A stretch of 35,411 nt of DNA from NCBI GenBank assembly GCA_009695195.1, contig SIBJ01000036.1, positions 1-35,411 of the forward strand, written 5' to 3'. Positions 1 through 8,546 of this stretch are shown here, piece by piece (the stretch's first letter is position 1; every line of letters starts with the position of its first letter). Both the position numbers and the translations under genes were made by a program. This DNA comes from Pedosphaera sp. GTDB taxonomy: Bacteria; Verrucomicrobiota; Verrucomicrobiia; Limisphaerales; JADLHS01. The notes under the pieces were generated by a model that worked only from the letters and a program-made list of their open reading frames with translations, was not told the DNA's origin and did no database searches.

Positions 1-214
1 TGTGAAAATCCAGCGAGGAATGGAGTCGTTTGTTTCATGCGCCACTTTGAAACAACTCGCTCCAAGGATCCAGTTATATTCGCGTACAATTGCTGACGCG
101 TTTTTCCTTATCTAAGCGCCATTCACCTCACCCGTTTTTAATCACACCCGAGACCAATGTTACCGAATGATTTCGGTTGTCTTGCCGAAATGGATTTACG
201 AACCTGCGCGAGCC

Positions 215-1090
215 ATGAACGCCACGCGACTCGACGTCAAAAAAACCTACAAGCTCTACATCGGCGGCAAATTTCCGCGCAGCGAAAGCGGGCGTTATCT
301 GCCGGCGAAATCCGCGAGCGGCGAACTCCTCGATAATTTTTCGCACGCCTCGCGCAAGGATTTTCGCGATGCCGTGGTCGCGGCGCGCGCGGCGGTGGAC
401 GGTTGGAGCAAGGCGTCGGCTTACAATCGCGGACAGATTCTTTATCGCGCCGCCGAGATGTTGCAGAACCGCGCGGGCGAACTGGTGAACGAGATCGCGC
501 GCGCAACCGGCGTCAGTGCGGCGAAGGCAAAGCGCGAGGTCACGCTGGCGATTGACCGGCTCGTGCATTACGCGGGCTGGACGGACAAGTTCGCGCAAGT
601 CTTCGGCAGCGTGAACCCGGTGGCGTCGTCGCATTTCAATTTCACCACGCCCGAGCCGATGGGCGTGGTCGTGGTGATCGCGCCGGATGAGCCGTCGCTG
701 CTCGCGCTCGTTTCGCTGACCGCGCCGGTGATCGCCAGCGGCAACGCGGCCATCGTCATCGCGTCGGAAAAATTTCCTCTGCCCGCCGTGACGTTCACGG
801 AGATTCTCGCCACGAGTGATCTGCCGGGCGGCGTGATCAATCTGCTCACCGGCAGGCGCGCCGAACTTGCGCCGCACATCGCGTCGCACATGGACGTGAA
901 CGCCGTCGTGGATGGCAGCGGAGATGCCGGACTCGCCGCGCAGTTGCAGGCCGGTGTCGCGGTGAACCTCAAGCGTTACGCCAATCACTCGCTCGCGCCC
1001 GACGCGTGGTTCACGAGCGCGCCGGAAAGTCCGTATTGGATTCAAGACACGGTCGAGTTCAAGACGGCGTGGCATCCCATCGGATTGTGA
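215..1090 (+). CDS. Aldehyde dehydrogenase-like protein lacking the catalytic domain
   Basis: About 291 residues resembling the N-terminal, NAD-binding half of aldehyde dehydrogenases: a YIGGKFPRSESGR opening, an RGQILYRAAEML helix and a PMGVVVVIAPDEPSLLAL segment near residue 165. Full ALDHs have roughly 480 residues. Here the sequence goes from the nucleotide-binding part straight to a tail (VEFKTAWHPIG) that looks like an ALDH C-terminus, and I see no catalytic-cysteine region. It is either a non-catalytic ALDH paralogue or an internally deleted gene. I chose ATG 215 because family similarity starts just after it; an upstream in-frame ATG at 167 would add 16 unrelated residues. mdh follows 57 bases downstream in the same direction, so the two may be cotranscribed. 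Confidence 0.75.
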   Translation: MNATRLDVKKTYKLYIGGKFPRSESGRYLPAKSASGELLDNFSHASRKDFRDAVVAARAAVDGWSKASAYNRGQILYRAAEMLQNRAGELVNEIARATGVSAAKAKREVTLAIDRLVHYAGWTDKFAQVFGSVNPVASSHFNFTTPEPMGVVVVIAPDEPSLLALVSLTAPVIASGNAAIVIASEKFPLPAVTFTEILATSDLPGGVINLLTGRRAELAPHIASHMDVNAVVDGSGDAGLAAQLQAGVAVNLKRYANHSLAPDAWFTSAPESPYWIQDTVEFKTAWHPIGL

Positions 1091-1147
1091 AGCGCTAACG
1101 CTGCGCTTGCACCGAGCGGCGCGGCGGTTACACTGGCGCTCCATTTT

Positions 1148-2143
1148 ATGAGCGCAAATCCAATTCGTGTGGCAGTCACCGGTGCCGCCGGTCAAATCGG
1201 GTATTCACTTCTCTTCCGAATCGCGTCCGGTGATCTCTTCGGGCCGAACCAGCCGGTCATCCTCCATCTCATCGAAGTGGACGTGCCGGAAATTCTCGAG
1301 AAGCTCAAGGGCACGGTGATGGAGATCGAGGATTGCGCGTTCCCGCTGCTCAAGGGCATCGTCGCCACCGGCAATCTTGACGAAGGATTCAAGGACGTGA
1401 ACTGGGCGCTCTTCGTCGGCGCGGCTCCGCGCAAAGCCGGGATGGAACGCAAGGACCTCCTCGGCGCGAACGGCAAGATTTTCGTCGGTCAGGGCAAGGC
1501 GCTCGAAAAGAACGCCGCTCCCGACATCCGCGCCCTGGTCGTCGGCAACCCGTGCAACACGAACGCGTTGATCCTCATGAACAACGCCCGCAACATCCCG
1601 CGCGACCGGTTCTTCGCCATGACGCGCCTCGACGAGAACCGCGCCAAGGCGCAACTCGCGAAGAAAGCCAGCGTGGACACGACCGCCGTGACCAACCTCG
1701 CCATCTGGGGCAATCACAGCTCGACGATGTATCCCGATTTCTTCAACGCGCGCATCGGCACGCGGCCCGTGCCCGATGTCATCAAGCACACGGAATGGCT
1801 GGAGAAGGATTTTATTTCCATCGTGCAACAGCGCGGCGCGGCGATCATCAAGGCGCGCGGCGCTTCGAGCGCGGCCAGCGCGGCGAACGCGGCGATTGAC
1901 ACCGTGCGCTCGCTCGTGAATCCGACGCCCAGCGGCGATTGGACGAGCGTGGCGATCTGCACCGACGGCAGCTACGGCATCGAGAAGGGTTTGATGTTCA
2001 GCTATCCGATCCGCAGCACGGGCAAGTCGTGGGAAATCGTGCAGGGCGTGACGTTGAATGAATTTTCGCGCGGCAAGATTGCGCTCACGGAGACGGAGTT
2101 GAAGGAAGAGAAGGCGCTGGTGAGCGAGTTGATTCCGAAGTGA
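1148..2143 (+). CDS. mdh: Malate dehydrogenase (NAD-dependent)
   Basis: 331 residues, the normal length for this enzyme, which interconverts malate and oxaloacetate with NAD in the citric acid cycle in the cytoplasm. The Rossmann glycine motif GAAGQIG is at residues 12-18. The substrate arginine loop [12 protein letters not shown] covers R95 and R101, NPCNTN starts near residue 134, the TRLDENR segment is near 159-165, and the catalytic histidine lies in WGNHSS (H190). The pattern is that of the cytosolic-type MDH group rather than the lactate-dehydrogenase-like group. The gene ends 5 bases before a palindromic repeat that separates it from the convergent gene at 2264. Confidence 0.96.
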   Translation: MSANPIRVAVTGAAGQIGYSLLFRIASGDLFGPNQPVILHLIEVDVPEILEKLKGTVMEIEDCAFPLLKGIVATGNLDEGFKDVNWALFVGAAPRKAGMERKDLLGANGKIFVGQGKALEKNAAPDIRALVVGNPCNTNALILMNNARNIPRDRFFAMTRLDENRAKAQLAKKASVDTTAVTNLAIWGNHSSTMYPDFFNARIGTRPVPDVIKHTEWLEKDFISIVQQRGAAIIKARGASSAASAANAAIDTVRSLVNPTPSGDWTSVAICTDGSYGIEKGLMFSYPIRSTGKSWEIVQGVTLNEFSRGKIALTETELKEEKALVSELIPK

Positions 2144-2147
2144 GGTC

Positions 2148-2263
2148 TTGGACTGCGGTGGCAAGCGGAGCGCTACACCGCTTTCAAATCAACTGTGGCA
2201 TTCAGATGCTTTGCCGCGTCCGAAAGCGCCGTCGCCGCTGCGCTCTGCCGGCGCAGTCCAAAA
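2148..2263. repeat. Palindromic repeat between convergent genes
   Basis: Imperfect inverted repeat. The left arm begins TTGGACTGCGGTGGCAAGCG and the right arm, read on the other strand, begins TTGGACTGCGCCGGCAGAGCG. Both arms continue into an ACACCGCTTTC / GACGGCGCTTTC segment around a loop of about 35 bases. It fills the whole gap between the mdh stop and the stop of the convergent gene at 2264, so it may also act as a bidirectional transcription terminator. Confidence 0.75.
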
Positions 2264-2851
2264 TCACTTCGTCTCCTTGATCGCCGCAATCTTCGCCGAC
2301 GCCGACTTCGACTCCACAACCGGCGCGTGGAATTTCCACTCCCCACCCGGCTCGAGGACGCCGGTGTAATCCGAAGCGTTGGCGATCCATTTGCCCGCGT
2401 CGTCGAACAGATCCAGTTCCACCTTCACGCCGAACCGCTGTTGCTTCGCCGTGTTGACGATCGAACCCTGCGCGTAAACCAGTTTGCTGCCGGGCGTTTT
2501 TTCCAGCGTGACCGCGCCGGTGCGAAAATTCTGGGCGGCGAACGGGTCGGCTGGTTTAGGCGAACTCGGTGTCGTCGCTTTGGTTTGCGCCGGACCAACG
2601 ATCCGCTGCGCGCGTTTGAGCGCGATGATCGCGCCGATCAAACCGCCGACGAGGATCACCACCGCCACGACGGTGTAGATGATCGCCTTGGTTTGCGCTG
2701 GGGATTTTTCCTCCGGCGGCGTGGCCAAAAGCAGTTCAGTTTGCTGTCCGCAATGAGGGCAGTCCGCCAGAAGCCCGGCGGCTTCAGCGGCAAAGTCGAA
2801 TTGCCCGCCGCATTGCTGGCACTCGCCCCGGACATCTTTGGTCGTTGGCAT
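2264..2851 (-). CDS. Zinc-ribbon, single-TM protein with FxLYD-like C-terminal domain
   Basis: 195 residues. An N-terminal zinc ribbon has paired cysteines C11/C14 (CQQC) and C31/C34 (CPHC). It is followed by a membrane helix at about 57-77 (IIYTVVAVVILVGGLIGAII) and a proline-rich linker. The C-terminal domain of about 90 residues carries a GSIVNTAKQQRFGVKVELDLFD stretch, like the beta-sandwich FxLYD/DUF3426-type domains of bacterial envelope proteins. The ribbon should be cytoplasmic and the C-terminal domain extracytoplasmic. The function is unknown. It is convergent with mdh and divergent from the DUF1501 gene, with 74 bases between the two starts. Confidence 0.8.
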   Translation of the reverse strand: MPTTKDVRGECQQCGGQFDFAAEAAGLLADCPHCGQQTELLLATPPEEKSPAQTKAIIYTVVAVVILVGGLIGAIIALKRAQRIVGPAQTKATTPSSPKPADPFAAQNFRTGAVTLEKTPGSKLVYAQGSIVNTAKQQRFGVKVELDLFDDAGKWIANASDYTGVLEPGGEWKFHAPVVESKSASAKIAAIKETK

Positions 2852-2925
2852 TTATTGGCATGGCGGGTGCAATTAATCGAAACCTCTGACTCGGCACCGC
2901 CGTCGTTAAGAGTATTGTTAAGCCT

Positions 2926-4356
2926 ATGAACGCCGACGACAAGTACAAGCAGGAGCACTCCGCCCGGCTCGAGGATTACTTTCTCACGCGCCGCCAGTTC
3001 CTCAACCGCGCCAGCATGGGCTTCGGCGCGCTCAGTCTCGCCGCGCTGTTCGGCGAGGGGATGTTCTTCAACGACGCGCAAGCCGCCGACGCTGCGATCG
3101 CTTCCCTGACTCCGCGCGCGCCGCATTTTCCGGTGAAAGCCAAACACGTCGTCCACATCTTCGCGCAGGGCGCGCCCTCGCACGTGGACACCTGGGATCC
3201 GAAACCCGCGCTGACGAAGTACAACGGCAAAACCATTCCCGGCAGCGAGGGCGTGGCGATGGCGTCACCGTTCAAGTTCGAGAAGAAGGGGAAATCCGGC
3301 ATCGAAGTCAGCGAAGTTTTTCCAAAGCTCGGCGAAATGGTGGACGACCTCTGCGTGGTGCGCTCGTGCTACACGGACATTCCCGCGCACGAGGTCGCGA
3401 CGGTGTTCATGAACACCGGCTCGGCGCGGCTCGCGCGGCCGAGCATCGGTTCGTGGGTGCTCTATGGACTCGGCACGGAAAATCAAAATATGCCGGGCTT
3501 CATCTCGCTGCGACCCGGCGGCGGCCCGCCCGGCGGCAGCGCGAACTGGCAGTCGTCATTTCTCCCCGGCGTTTATCAGGGCGTGAGCATCAACACCAAG
3601 GTCACGGCGGTGGACCAGTTGATCGAGAACATCCACAACCCCTACACGCCGCTCAAGGAACAGCGCCGCCAGCTCGATCTCGTTCATCAACTCAACGAAC
3701 TTCACGCGCAGAATCTCCAGAAGGACGCGCACCTCGAAGCGCGGCTGCAAGCCTACGAGATGGCGTTCAAGATGCAGACCGAAGCGACGGATGCCTTTGA
3801 CATTCAGAAAGAGCCAGCGGTCGTGCGCGAGGCGTACGGCCGGAGCAGCCAGGGAAATCAGTTGCTCATCGCGCGCCGGCTCATCGAACGCGGCGTGCGC
3901 TTCGTGCAGGTCTGGGCCGGCGGCTGGGATCATCATCAAGACATCGAAGACCGGTTGCCGGAGCGCGCGAAAGAAATTGATCAGCCGCTCGCGGCGTTCA
4001 TTCAGGATTTGAAACAGCGAAATCTTTTCGACTCCACGCTCGTCGTCTGGGGCGGTGAGTTCGGACGCAAACCCGTCCGCGATCGCAACGGCAACGACAA
4101 TCCGGGCCGCGATCACAACGCGAAGGCGTTCACGACGGTCTTCGCCGGTGGCGGCGTGAAGGGCGGATCGGTTTACGGCGCGACGGATGAATTCGGCGCC
4201 GCGGCGACGACCAACCGGGTCCACATCCACGATCTGCACGCGACGATGCTGGCGCTGCTCGGCTTCGATCACACGAAGTTGACGTATCGTTACAACGGGC
4301 GGGATTTCCGGTTGACGAACGTCGAGGGCAATGTGGTGAAAGGAATTATCGCGTGA
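2926..4356 (+). CDS. DUF1501 protein with Tat signal
   Basis: 476 residues, belonging to the DUF1501 family (alkaline phosphatase/sulfatase-like fold), which is hugely expanded in Planctomycetes and Verrucomicrobia. The N-terminus has a twin-arginine signal (TRRQFLNRAS, R22/R23) followed by a hydrophobic stretch and an AQA-AD cleavage region near residue 53, so the protein is probably exported folded. Family hallmarks include the HIFAQGAPSHVDTWDPKP segment near residue 80, RPGGGPPGGSANWQSSFLPG, and the VWGGEFGRKP / GRDHNAKAF segment near 370-400. The exact biochemical role of the family is not settled. It overlaps the following PSD1-type gene by 4 bases (GTGA), so they form a translationally coupled pair. 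In many relatives the PSD1 gene comes first; here the order is reversed. Confidence 0.92.
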   Translation: MNADDKYKQEHSARLEDYFLTRRQFLNRASMGFGALSLAALFGEGMFFNDAQAADAAIASLTPRAPHFPVKAKHVVHIFAQGAPSHVDTWDPKPALTKYNGKTIPGSEGVAMASPFKFEKKGKSGIEVSEVFPKLGEMVDDLCVVRSCYTDIPAHEVATVFMNTGSARLARPSIGSWVLYGLGTENQNMPGFISLRPGGGPPGGSANWQSSFLPGVYQGVSINTKVTAVDQLIENIHNPYTPLKEQRRQLDLVHQLNELHAQNLQKDAHLEARLQAYEMAFKMQTEATDAFDIQKEPAVVREAYGRSSQGNQLLIARRLIERGVRFVQVWAGGWDHHQDIEDRLPERAKEIDQPLAAFIQDLKQRNLFDSTLVVWGGEFGRKPVRDRNGNDNPGRDHNAKAFTTVFAGGGVKGGSVYGATDEFGAAATTNRVHIHDLHATMLALLGFDHTKLTYRYNGRDFRLTNVEGNVVKGIIA

Positions 4357-6824
4357 AAAGAGAAGGCAGAATGAAGAATGCAGAATGTAGAATCGTGCGA
4401 GGCGGTCTGGTCTTACTTCTTCATTCTTCATTCTTAATTCTTCATTCCCCCGCTCTCGCCGCCGACCTCACGCCCGCGCAATCGCAATTCTTTGAAAGCA
4501 AAATCCGCCCGCTGCTCGCGGACAAATGTTACAAGTGCCACAGCGCGTCGGCGGAGAAGGTGAAGGCCGGCCTGCTGCTCGATTCACGCGACGGCGTGTT
4601 GAAGGGCGGCGAGACCGGCCCGGCCATCGTGCCCGGCGACCCGGAAAAAAGTCTGCTCATCAAGGCCGTGCGTTACACCGATCCCGATCTCCAGATGCCG
4701 CCGAAGGGGAAAAAGCTATCGGACGACGAGATCGCGAACCTCGTCGCATGGGTGAAGATGGGCGCGCCCGATCCGCGCAACGTGTCCACGGCGCAAAAAG
4801 ATTGGAAGGATTCCGCCAAGAGCCACTGGGCCTGGCAGCCGTTGAAGAAACCGGCCGTGCCGGAAGTGAAGGACCCCGCGTGGTGCAAAACGCCGGTGGA
4901 CAATTTCATTCTCGCGAAACTCGACGATAAAAATCTGAAACCGAATCCGCCCGCGGACAAACGCACGCTCATCCGCCGCGCGACGTTCGATCTCATCGGC
5001 CTGCCGCCGACCGGCGAGGAAGTAAATAATTTCCTGGCGGATAATTCGCCGGACGCTTTCGCGAAGGTCGTGGATCGCCTGCTCACGTCGCCGCACTACG
5101 GCGAGCGCTGGGGCCGGCACTGGCTGGACGTGGCGCGTTACAGCGACACGAAGGGGATGGTCAAGCGCCAGCGCGAAGACCCGCACAGTCCCTACGCGTG
5201 GACGTATCGCGACTACGTCATCCGCAGCTTCAACGACGACAAGCCCTACAACATTTTCATCATCGAACAACTCGCCGCCGACAAGCTGCCCGCCACGGCG
5301 AAGAACCTGACGAATCTTTGCGCGCTCGGATTTCTCACCGTCGGCGAGCGTTTCATGGGCATGCAACAGGACGTGATCAACGACCGCATTGATGTGGTGA
5401 CGAAAGGATTCCTCGGCCTGACCGTCACATGTGCGCGTTGTCACGATCACAAGTTCGATCCGATCCCGACGAAAGATTACTATTCGCTGCACGGAATTTT
5501 TGCGAGCTGCGTCGAGCCGTCCGTCGAGCGCGTGGTGCAGAAGATCGTCGAGACGCCGGACTACAAGGATTACTACCGGCAGCGCACGCAACTCGAAGCG
5601 GACAAGGACAGCGCCGAGGCAAAGTTCCGCGCCGCCCGCCAGAAGCGCGACCAGCAAACCGTCAAAACGTTGCAACGCGAAATCCGTCAGAACGCGGGCG
5701 AGGTCGCGCGGCTGGAGATGACCCATCCCGGCGCGCCGATGCGCGCGATGGTAGTGGAAGACGCGGGCAAGCCGCGCGACTCGGTGGTCTTCATCCGCGG
5801 TGAGGCGGAGAATCGTGGGCCGGTGGTGCCTCGGCGTTTCGTGGAAATTCTCTCCGGCCCGATCCGCCCGGCGTTCACCAACGGCAGCGGGCGGCTCGAA
5901 CTCGCGCACGCCATCGTCAACAAAAACAATCCCACCACGCCGCGCGTGATGATCAACCGCATCTGGCAGCATCATTTCGGCGAAGGTTTCGTCCCCACGC
6001 CCGACGACCTCGGCACGATGTCCGAAGCGCCGAGCCATCCCGAGTTGATTGATTATCTCGCGTCGCGTTTCCAAGACGACGGCTGGAGCATCAAGAAAAT
6101 GCACCGGCTGATCATGCTCTCGTCGGTCTATCAGCAAAGCACCGACGACAACCCGCGCTACGCGCAGGTGGACCCGAACAACCGGCTGCTCTGGCGCGCG
6201 AACATCCGCCGGCTGGAATTCGAAGCGTTGCGCGATTCACTGCTCGCCATCGGCGGCTCGCTGGACGAGACGATGTTCGGGCGGCCGGTGGACCTGGAAC
6301 GCAATCCCGAATCCCGCCGCCGCACGATCTACGGGGTGGTGGACCGCTCGGACTTGATGGACACGATGGTCAATTTTGATTTCGCAAATCCCGACCAGCC
6401 CAGCGGCAAACGTTACGAGACCACCGTGCCGCAACAGGCGTTGTTCCTGATGAACAGCCCGGTCGTCGTCGAGCAGGCGAAAAAACTCGTCTCGCTGAAA
6501 TCATTCGATGACTGCGCGAACGGCACTGCGCGCGTCCAGTTTCTCTACGAGCGGATTTACCAGCGGCCCGCGCGGCCCGAGGAGATCCAGCTCGGACTCG
6601 AATTCATTTCGCAGTCGCTGCCGGTTGAAAAACTCACCGCGGTGGAACCGTCCGTGCAAACTGCCGCGAACAACCCGCGCCGGCTCGGTCCCAAACAGGC
6701 GGCCAAGCAGCAGCGCTTCGAGAAGGGTCGGCCCGCCGACAATCGCAAGCGCTCCCCGTTGACCGCCTGGCAGGAATACGCCCACGCGCTGCTGCAGGCG
6801 AACGAAGCGTCGTTCGTCAATTGA
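4353..6824 (+). CDS. PSCyt1/DUF1549/DUF1553 (PSD1) cytochrome-like protein
   Basis: 823 residues from a GTG start that overlaps the upstream stop; ATG 4371 is an alternative. A PSCyt1 domain (about 45-130) contains a CxxCH heme motif, C59-C62-H63 (CYKCH). DUF1549 follows (about 175-385, from VDNFILAKL) with a second CxxCH at C360-C363-H364 (CARCHDHKFDP). After a coiled-coil linker comes DUF1553 (about 513-750, from RLELAHAIVN, with PRVMINRIWQHHFG). These proteins are typically exported and partnered by DUF1501 proteins; polysaccharide degradation has been proposed but not proved. The middle is short compared with members of 1000 or more residues. The signal peptide is encoded by an AGAATGAAGAATGC-type inverted repeat (separate entry). 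Confidence 0.92.
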   Translation: MKREGRMKNAECRIVRGGLVLLLHSSFLILHSPALAADLTPAQSQFFESKIRPLLADKCYKCHSASAEKVKAGLLLDSRDGVLKGGETGPAIVPGDPEKSLLIKAVRYTDPDLQMPPKGKKLSDDEIANLVAWVKMGAPDPRNVSTAQKDWKDSAKSHWAWQPLKKPAVPEVKDPAWCKTPVDNFILAKLDDKNLKPNPPADKRTLIRRATFDLIGLPPTGEEVNNFLADNSPDAFAKVVDRLLTSPHYGERWGRHWLDVARYSDTKGMVKRQREDPHSPYAWTYRDYVIRSFNDDKPYNIFIIEQLAADKLPATAKNLTNLCALGFLTVGERFMGMQQDVINDRIDVVTKGFLGLTVTCARCHDHKFDPIPTKDYYSLHGIFASCVEPSVERVVQKIVETPDYKDYYRQRTQLEADKDSAEAKFRAARQKRDQQTVKTLQREIRQNAGEVARLEMTHPGAPMRAMVVEDAGKPRDSVVFIRGEAENRGPVVPRRFVEILSGPIRPAFTNGSGRLELAHAIVNKNNPTTPRVMINRIWQHHFGEGFVPTPDDLGTMSEAPSHPELIDYLASRFQDDGWSIKKMHRLIMLSSVYQQSTDDNPRYAQVDPNNRLLWRANIRRLEFEALRDSLLAIGGSLDETMFGRPVDLERNPESRRRTIYGVVDRSDLMDTMVNFDFANPDQPSGKRYETTVPQQALFLMNSPVVVEQAKKLVSLKSFDDCANGTARVQFLYERIYQRPARPEEIQLGLEFISQSLPVEKLTAVEPSVQTAANNPRRLGPKQAAKQQRFEKGRPADNRKRSPLTAWQEYAHALLQANEASFVN
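4365..4448. repeat. Inverted repeat forming the signal-peptide codons of the PSD1 gene
   Basis: The left arm (4365-4393) repeats GAATG/AGAAT units such as GCAGAATGAAGAATGCAGAA. The right arm (4417-4448) is its near complement, made of TTCATTC/TTCTTCA units. The loop is about 23 bases of coding sequence. The arms are translated as MKNAECR and HSSFLILHS. AT-rich composition inside a GC-rich gene supports an inserted element. Confidence 0.7.
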
Positions 6825-6837
6825 TCCGCGGAAAAAG

Positions 6838-6869
6838 AAAACCCGCAGCCGTTGCCGGCCGCGGGGTTT
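6838..6869. terminator. Hairpin between convergent genes, possible bidirectional terminator
   Basis: AAACCCGCAGCC pairs with GGCCGCGGGGTTT (one bulge) around a GTTGCC-type loop. It lies just past the PSD1 stop and 17 bases beyond the stop of the convergent EF-hand gene. A-runs and T-runs at the base of the stem suit both strands. Confidence 0.55.
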
Positions 6870-6885
6870 GTGGGTAGCAGAAAAA

Positions 6886-7149
6886 TTACTTGTCCGCTTT
6901 CTTCTTGCCCTTCTTGGCCATGCCGGCTTTCTCGAGTTCCTCGGCGCTGATCTTGGCGCGTTCGTCCTTGTCGAACTTGCCGTCCTTGTTGGCGTCATAC
7001 TTCTCGAGCAGCGCCTTGCGGGCGGCCTGTTGTTCGGGAGTGGCGGCTTTCTTCTTGCCCTTGCCTTCGTCGGCCTTCTTCGCGTCTTCGGCGTGAGCCA
7101 CCAGCGCCAGCGCGCAGGTGATGCAAAGGGCCATCAATAGTTTCTTCAT
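6886..7149 (-). CDS. Small secreted EF-hand protein
   Basis: 87 residues. A Sec signal peptide (MKKLLMALCITCALALVAHA, cleavage near A20) precedes a very lysine-rich mature part. One complete EF-hand calcium-binding loop lies at D52-E63 (DANKDGKFDKDE), with acidic residues at loop positions 1, 5 and 12 and glycine at position 6. The flanking helices are short. Lysine-rich ends (GKGKKKAA and KKGKKKADK) give the protein a strong positive charge. It is probably a periplasmic or secreted calcium-binding protein of unknown role; only one EF-hand is visible, so dimerisation would be needed for a usual EF-hand pair. A GCAGCC/GGCTGC hairpin at 7177-7192 lies in its 5' leader. Confidence 0.85.
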   Translation of the reverse strand: MKKLLMALCITCALALVAHAEDAKKADEGKGKKKAATPEQQAARKALLEKYDANKDGKFDKDERAKISAEELEKAGMAKKGKKKADK

Positions 7150-7407
7150 AGTTCGATCTTTGTTTGGTTTGGTGCCGCAGCCATTTGGCTGCGAGTGTGA
7201 CAGACGCCGGCGGCAGGTGACAGGTTACAGCCCTGTCCAATTCAGCGGCCCGCGCGCTAAGCGGCGTCGTGGGGATATTGACGGGAAAACCGGGGGCTTG
7301 TTCAATCAATTTCGCTTCCGACCGATGGTGCTCCGGTAGGTAAGGGCTTCGCGCCGCCCAGTCGGGGCGCTTGCCTCTCCACGGTGGCTCGCCATACTCG
7401 TCACACC
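7150..7407. other. Divergent intergenic region
   Basis: 258 bases between the divergent EF-hand and Gfo/Idh starts, so promoters for both should lie here. The visible structure is a perfect 6-bp hairpin GCAGCC-ATTT-GGCTGC at 7177-7192. I could not identify convincing promoter boxes. Confidence 0.4.
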
Positions 7408-8505
7408 ATGCGACCACCGGATGTCATCAACGTCGCCATCATTGGCTGCGGCGGCATCGCGCTGCAAAATCATCTGCCCGGACTCGCCTTGTGCCCGGAC
7501 GTGAAGGTCACCGCGCTTTGCGACTCGGACGCCGCTACGCTCGAACGCGCGCGGCAGCAGACCGGTGTCGCGGTCATTTCCACGCGACACGAGGACCTTG
7601 TGAAGCGCGAGGACGTCCACGCCGTCATCATCGCCACGCCGAACTTCACTCACGCGCCCATCGCGCTGGACGCCATTGCGCACGGCAAACACGTTTTGTG
7701 CGAGAAGCCGCTCGCGTTGAATCATGCCGAAGCGCAGGCGATGGCCGAGGCTGCGGAGCGCGCCGGCGTGCGGCACATGACGGCCTTCACCTATCGGTTC
7801 GTGCCCGCGATGCGTTACCTGGCGCATCTCGTGCAGCGCGGTGATCTGGGCGAGCCGTATCACTTCCGCTCGTGCCGGTTGCAGGACTGGGGCACGCGCA
7901 GCGTCGGCTGGCGGCAGGTGAAAAAACTCGCGGGCACGGGCGAACTCGGCGACATGCTCAGCCATCGCATTGACTTCGCGCATCTGCTCGTCGGCCCGAT
8001 GAAACGGCTCGTGGCGAACTTGAAGCAGTGGCATCCCGTGCGCGGCGGCCAGCCGAACGAGCTTGATGATTGGGTCGCCATCCTCTCGGAATTTCAAAAC
8101 GGCGCGACGGGCGTGCTGGAAAGCAGCAAGCTCGCGAGCGGTCGCAATGAAAGCTGGCGCAGTCTGGACTACGTGGAGATCAACGGCAGCGAGCGCTCAT
8201 TCGTTTTCATCACCGGTGAGTGGAACAAACTCCAGACCGGCAAAGTCGGCGGCCCGGGACTGGAAACCATCGAGATCCCGCGCGAGTTTTGGAAATCGCC
8301 CGGCTCGCCGCGTGACGTCAGCCAAGGCGATCCGCTTGTGACGTTCCGCTACGATCAGGCGTGGGAGTTCGTGGACGCGATTCGCAACCAGCGTCCGTGC
8401 GCGCCAAGTTTTCACGACGGTGCGCGGGCGCTGGCCGTGATGGACGCGGCGGTGAAGTCGGCGGACACGCGGCGGTGGGTGGAATTGGGAAACGGCACGG
8501 ATTAA
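7408..8505 (+). CDS. Gfo/Idh/MocA-family NAD(P)-dependent oxidoreductase
   Basis: 365 residues from ATG 7408; a GTG at 7384 would add 8 residues of non-family sequence. The Rossmann motif GCGGIA is at about 13-18, the family signature CEKPLALN has E99-K100-P101, and the C-terminal domain has GDMLSHRIDFAHLL with the usual acid/histidine residues (D182, H186, D189). The family oxidises or reduces sugars, inositols and related polyols; the substrate cannot be read from sequence. Its stop codon sits inside the first ACGCAGAGG repeat (8503). The neighbouring SDR and gluconate-type permease suggest sugar-acid or polyol use. Confidence 0.92.
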   Translation: MRPPDVINVAIIGCGGIALQNHLPGLALCPDVKVTALCDSDAATLERARQQTGVAVISTRHEDLVKREDVHAVIIATPNFTHAPIALDAIAHGKHVLCEKPLALNHAEAQAMAEAAERAGVRHMTAFTYRFVPAMRYLAHLVQRGDLGEPYHFRSCRLQDWGTRSVGWRQVKKLAGTGELGDMLSHRIDFAHLLVGPMKRLVANLKQWHPVRGGQPNELDDWVAILSEFQNGATGVLESSKLASGRNESWRSLDYVEINGSERSFVFITGEWNKLQTGKVGGPGLETIEIPREFWKSPGSPRDVSQGDPLVTFRYDQAWEFVDAIRNQRPCAPSFHDGARALAVMDAAVKSADTRRWVELGNGTD

Positions 8506-8544
8506 ACGCAGAGGACGCAAAGGTTTTCGCAGAGGTCGCGAAGG
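8503..8544 (+). repeat. ACGCAGAGG repeat, copy 1 (left arm around GxxExxY gene)
   Basis: AACGCAGAGGACGCAAAGG followed by TTTTCGCAGAGG. It includes the stop of the upstream dehydrogenase and supplies the purine-rich GAAGG just before the GxxExxY start. It is inverted relative to copy 2 (8925-8966) and direct relative to copy 3 (8999-9042). Confidence 0.85.
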
Positions 8545-8546
8545 TT

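Noticed and set aside
4716..6137. Long minus-strand reading frame opposite the PSD1 gene
   Set aside because: Arginine/histidine-rich shadow caused by high GC at third codon positions; the plus-strand frame has clear domains and heme motifs.
8361..8546. Longer start for the GxxExxY protein
   Set aside because: The extra residues overlap the upstream dehydrogenase and translate the ACGCAGAGG repeat; family similarity starts at ATG 8547.
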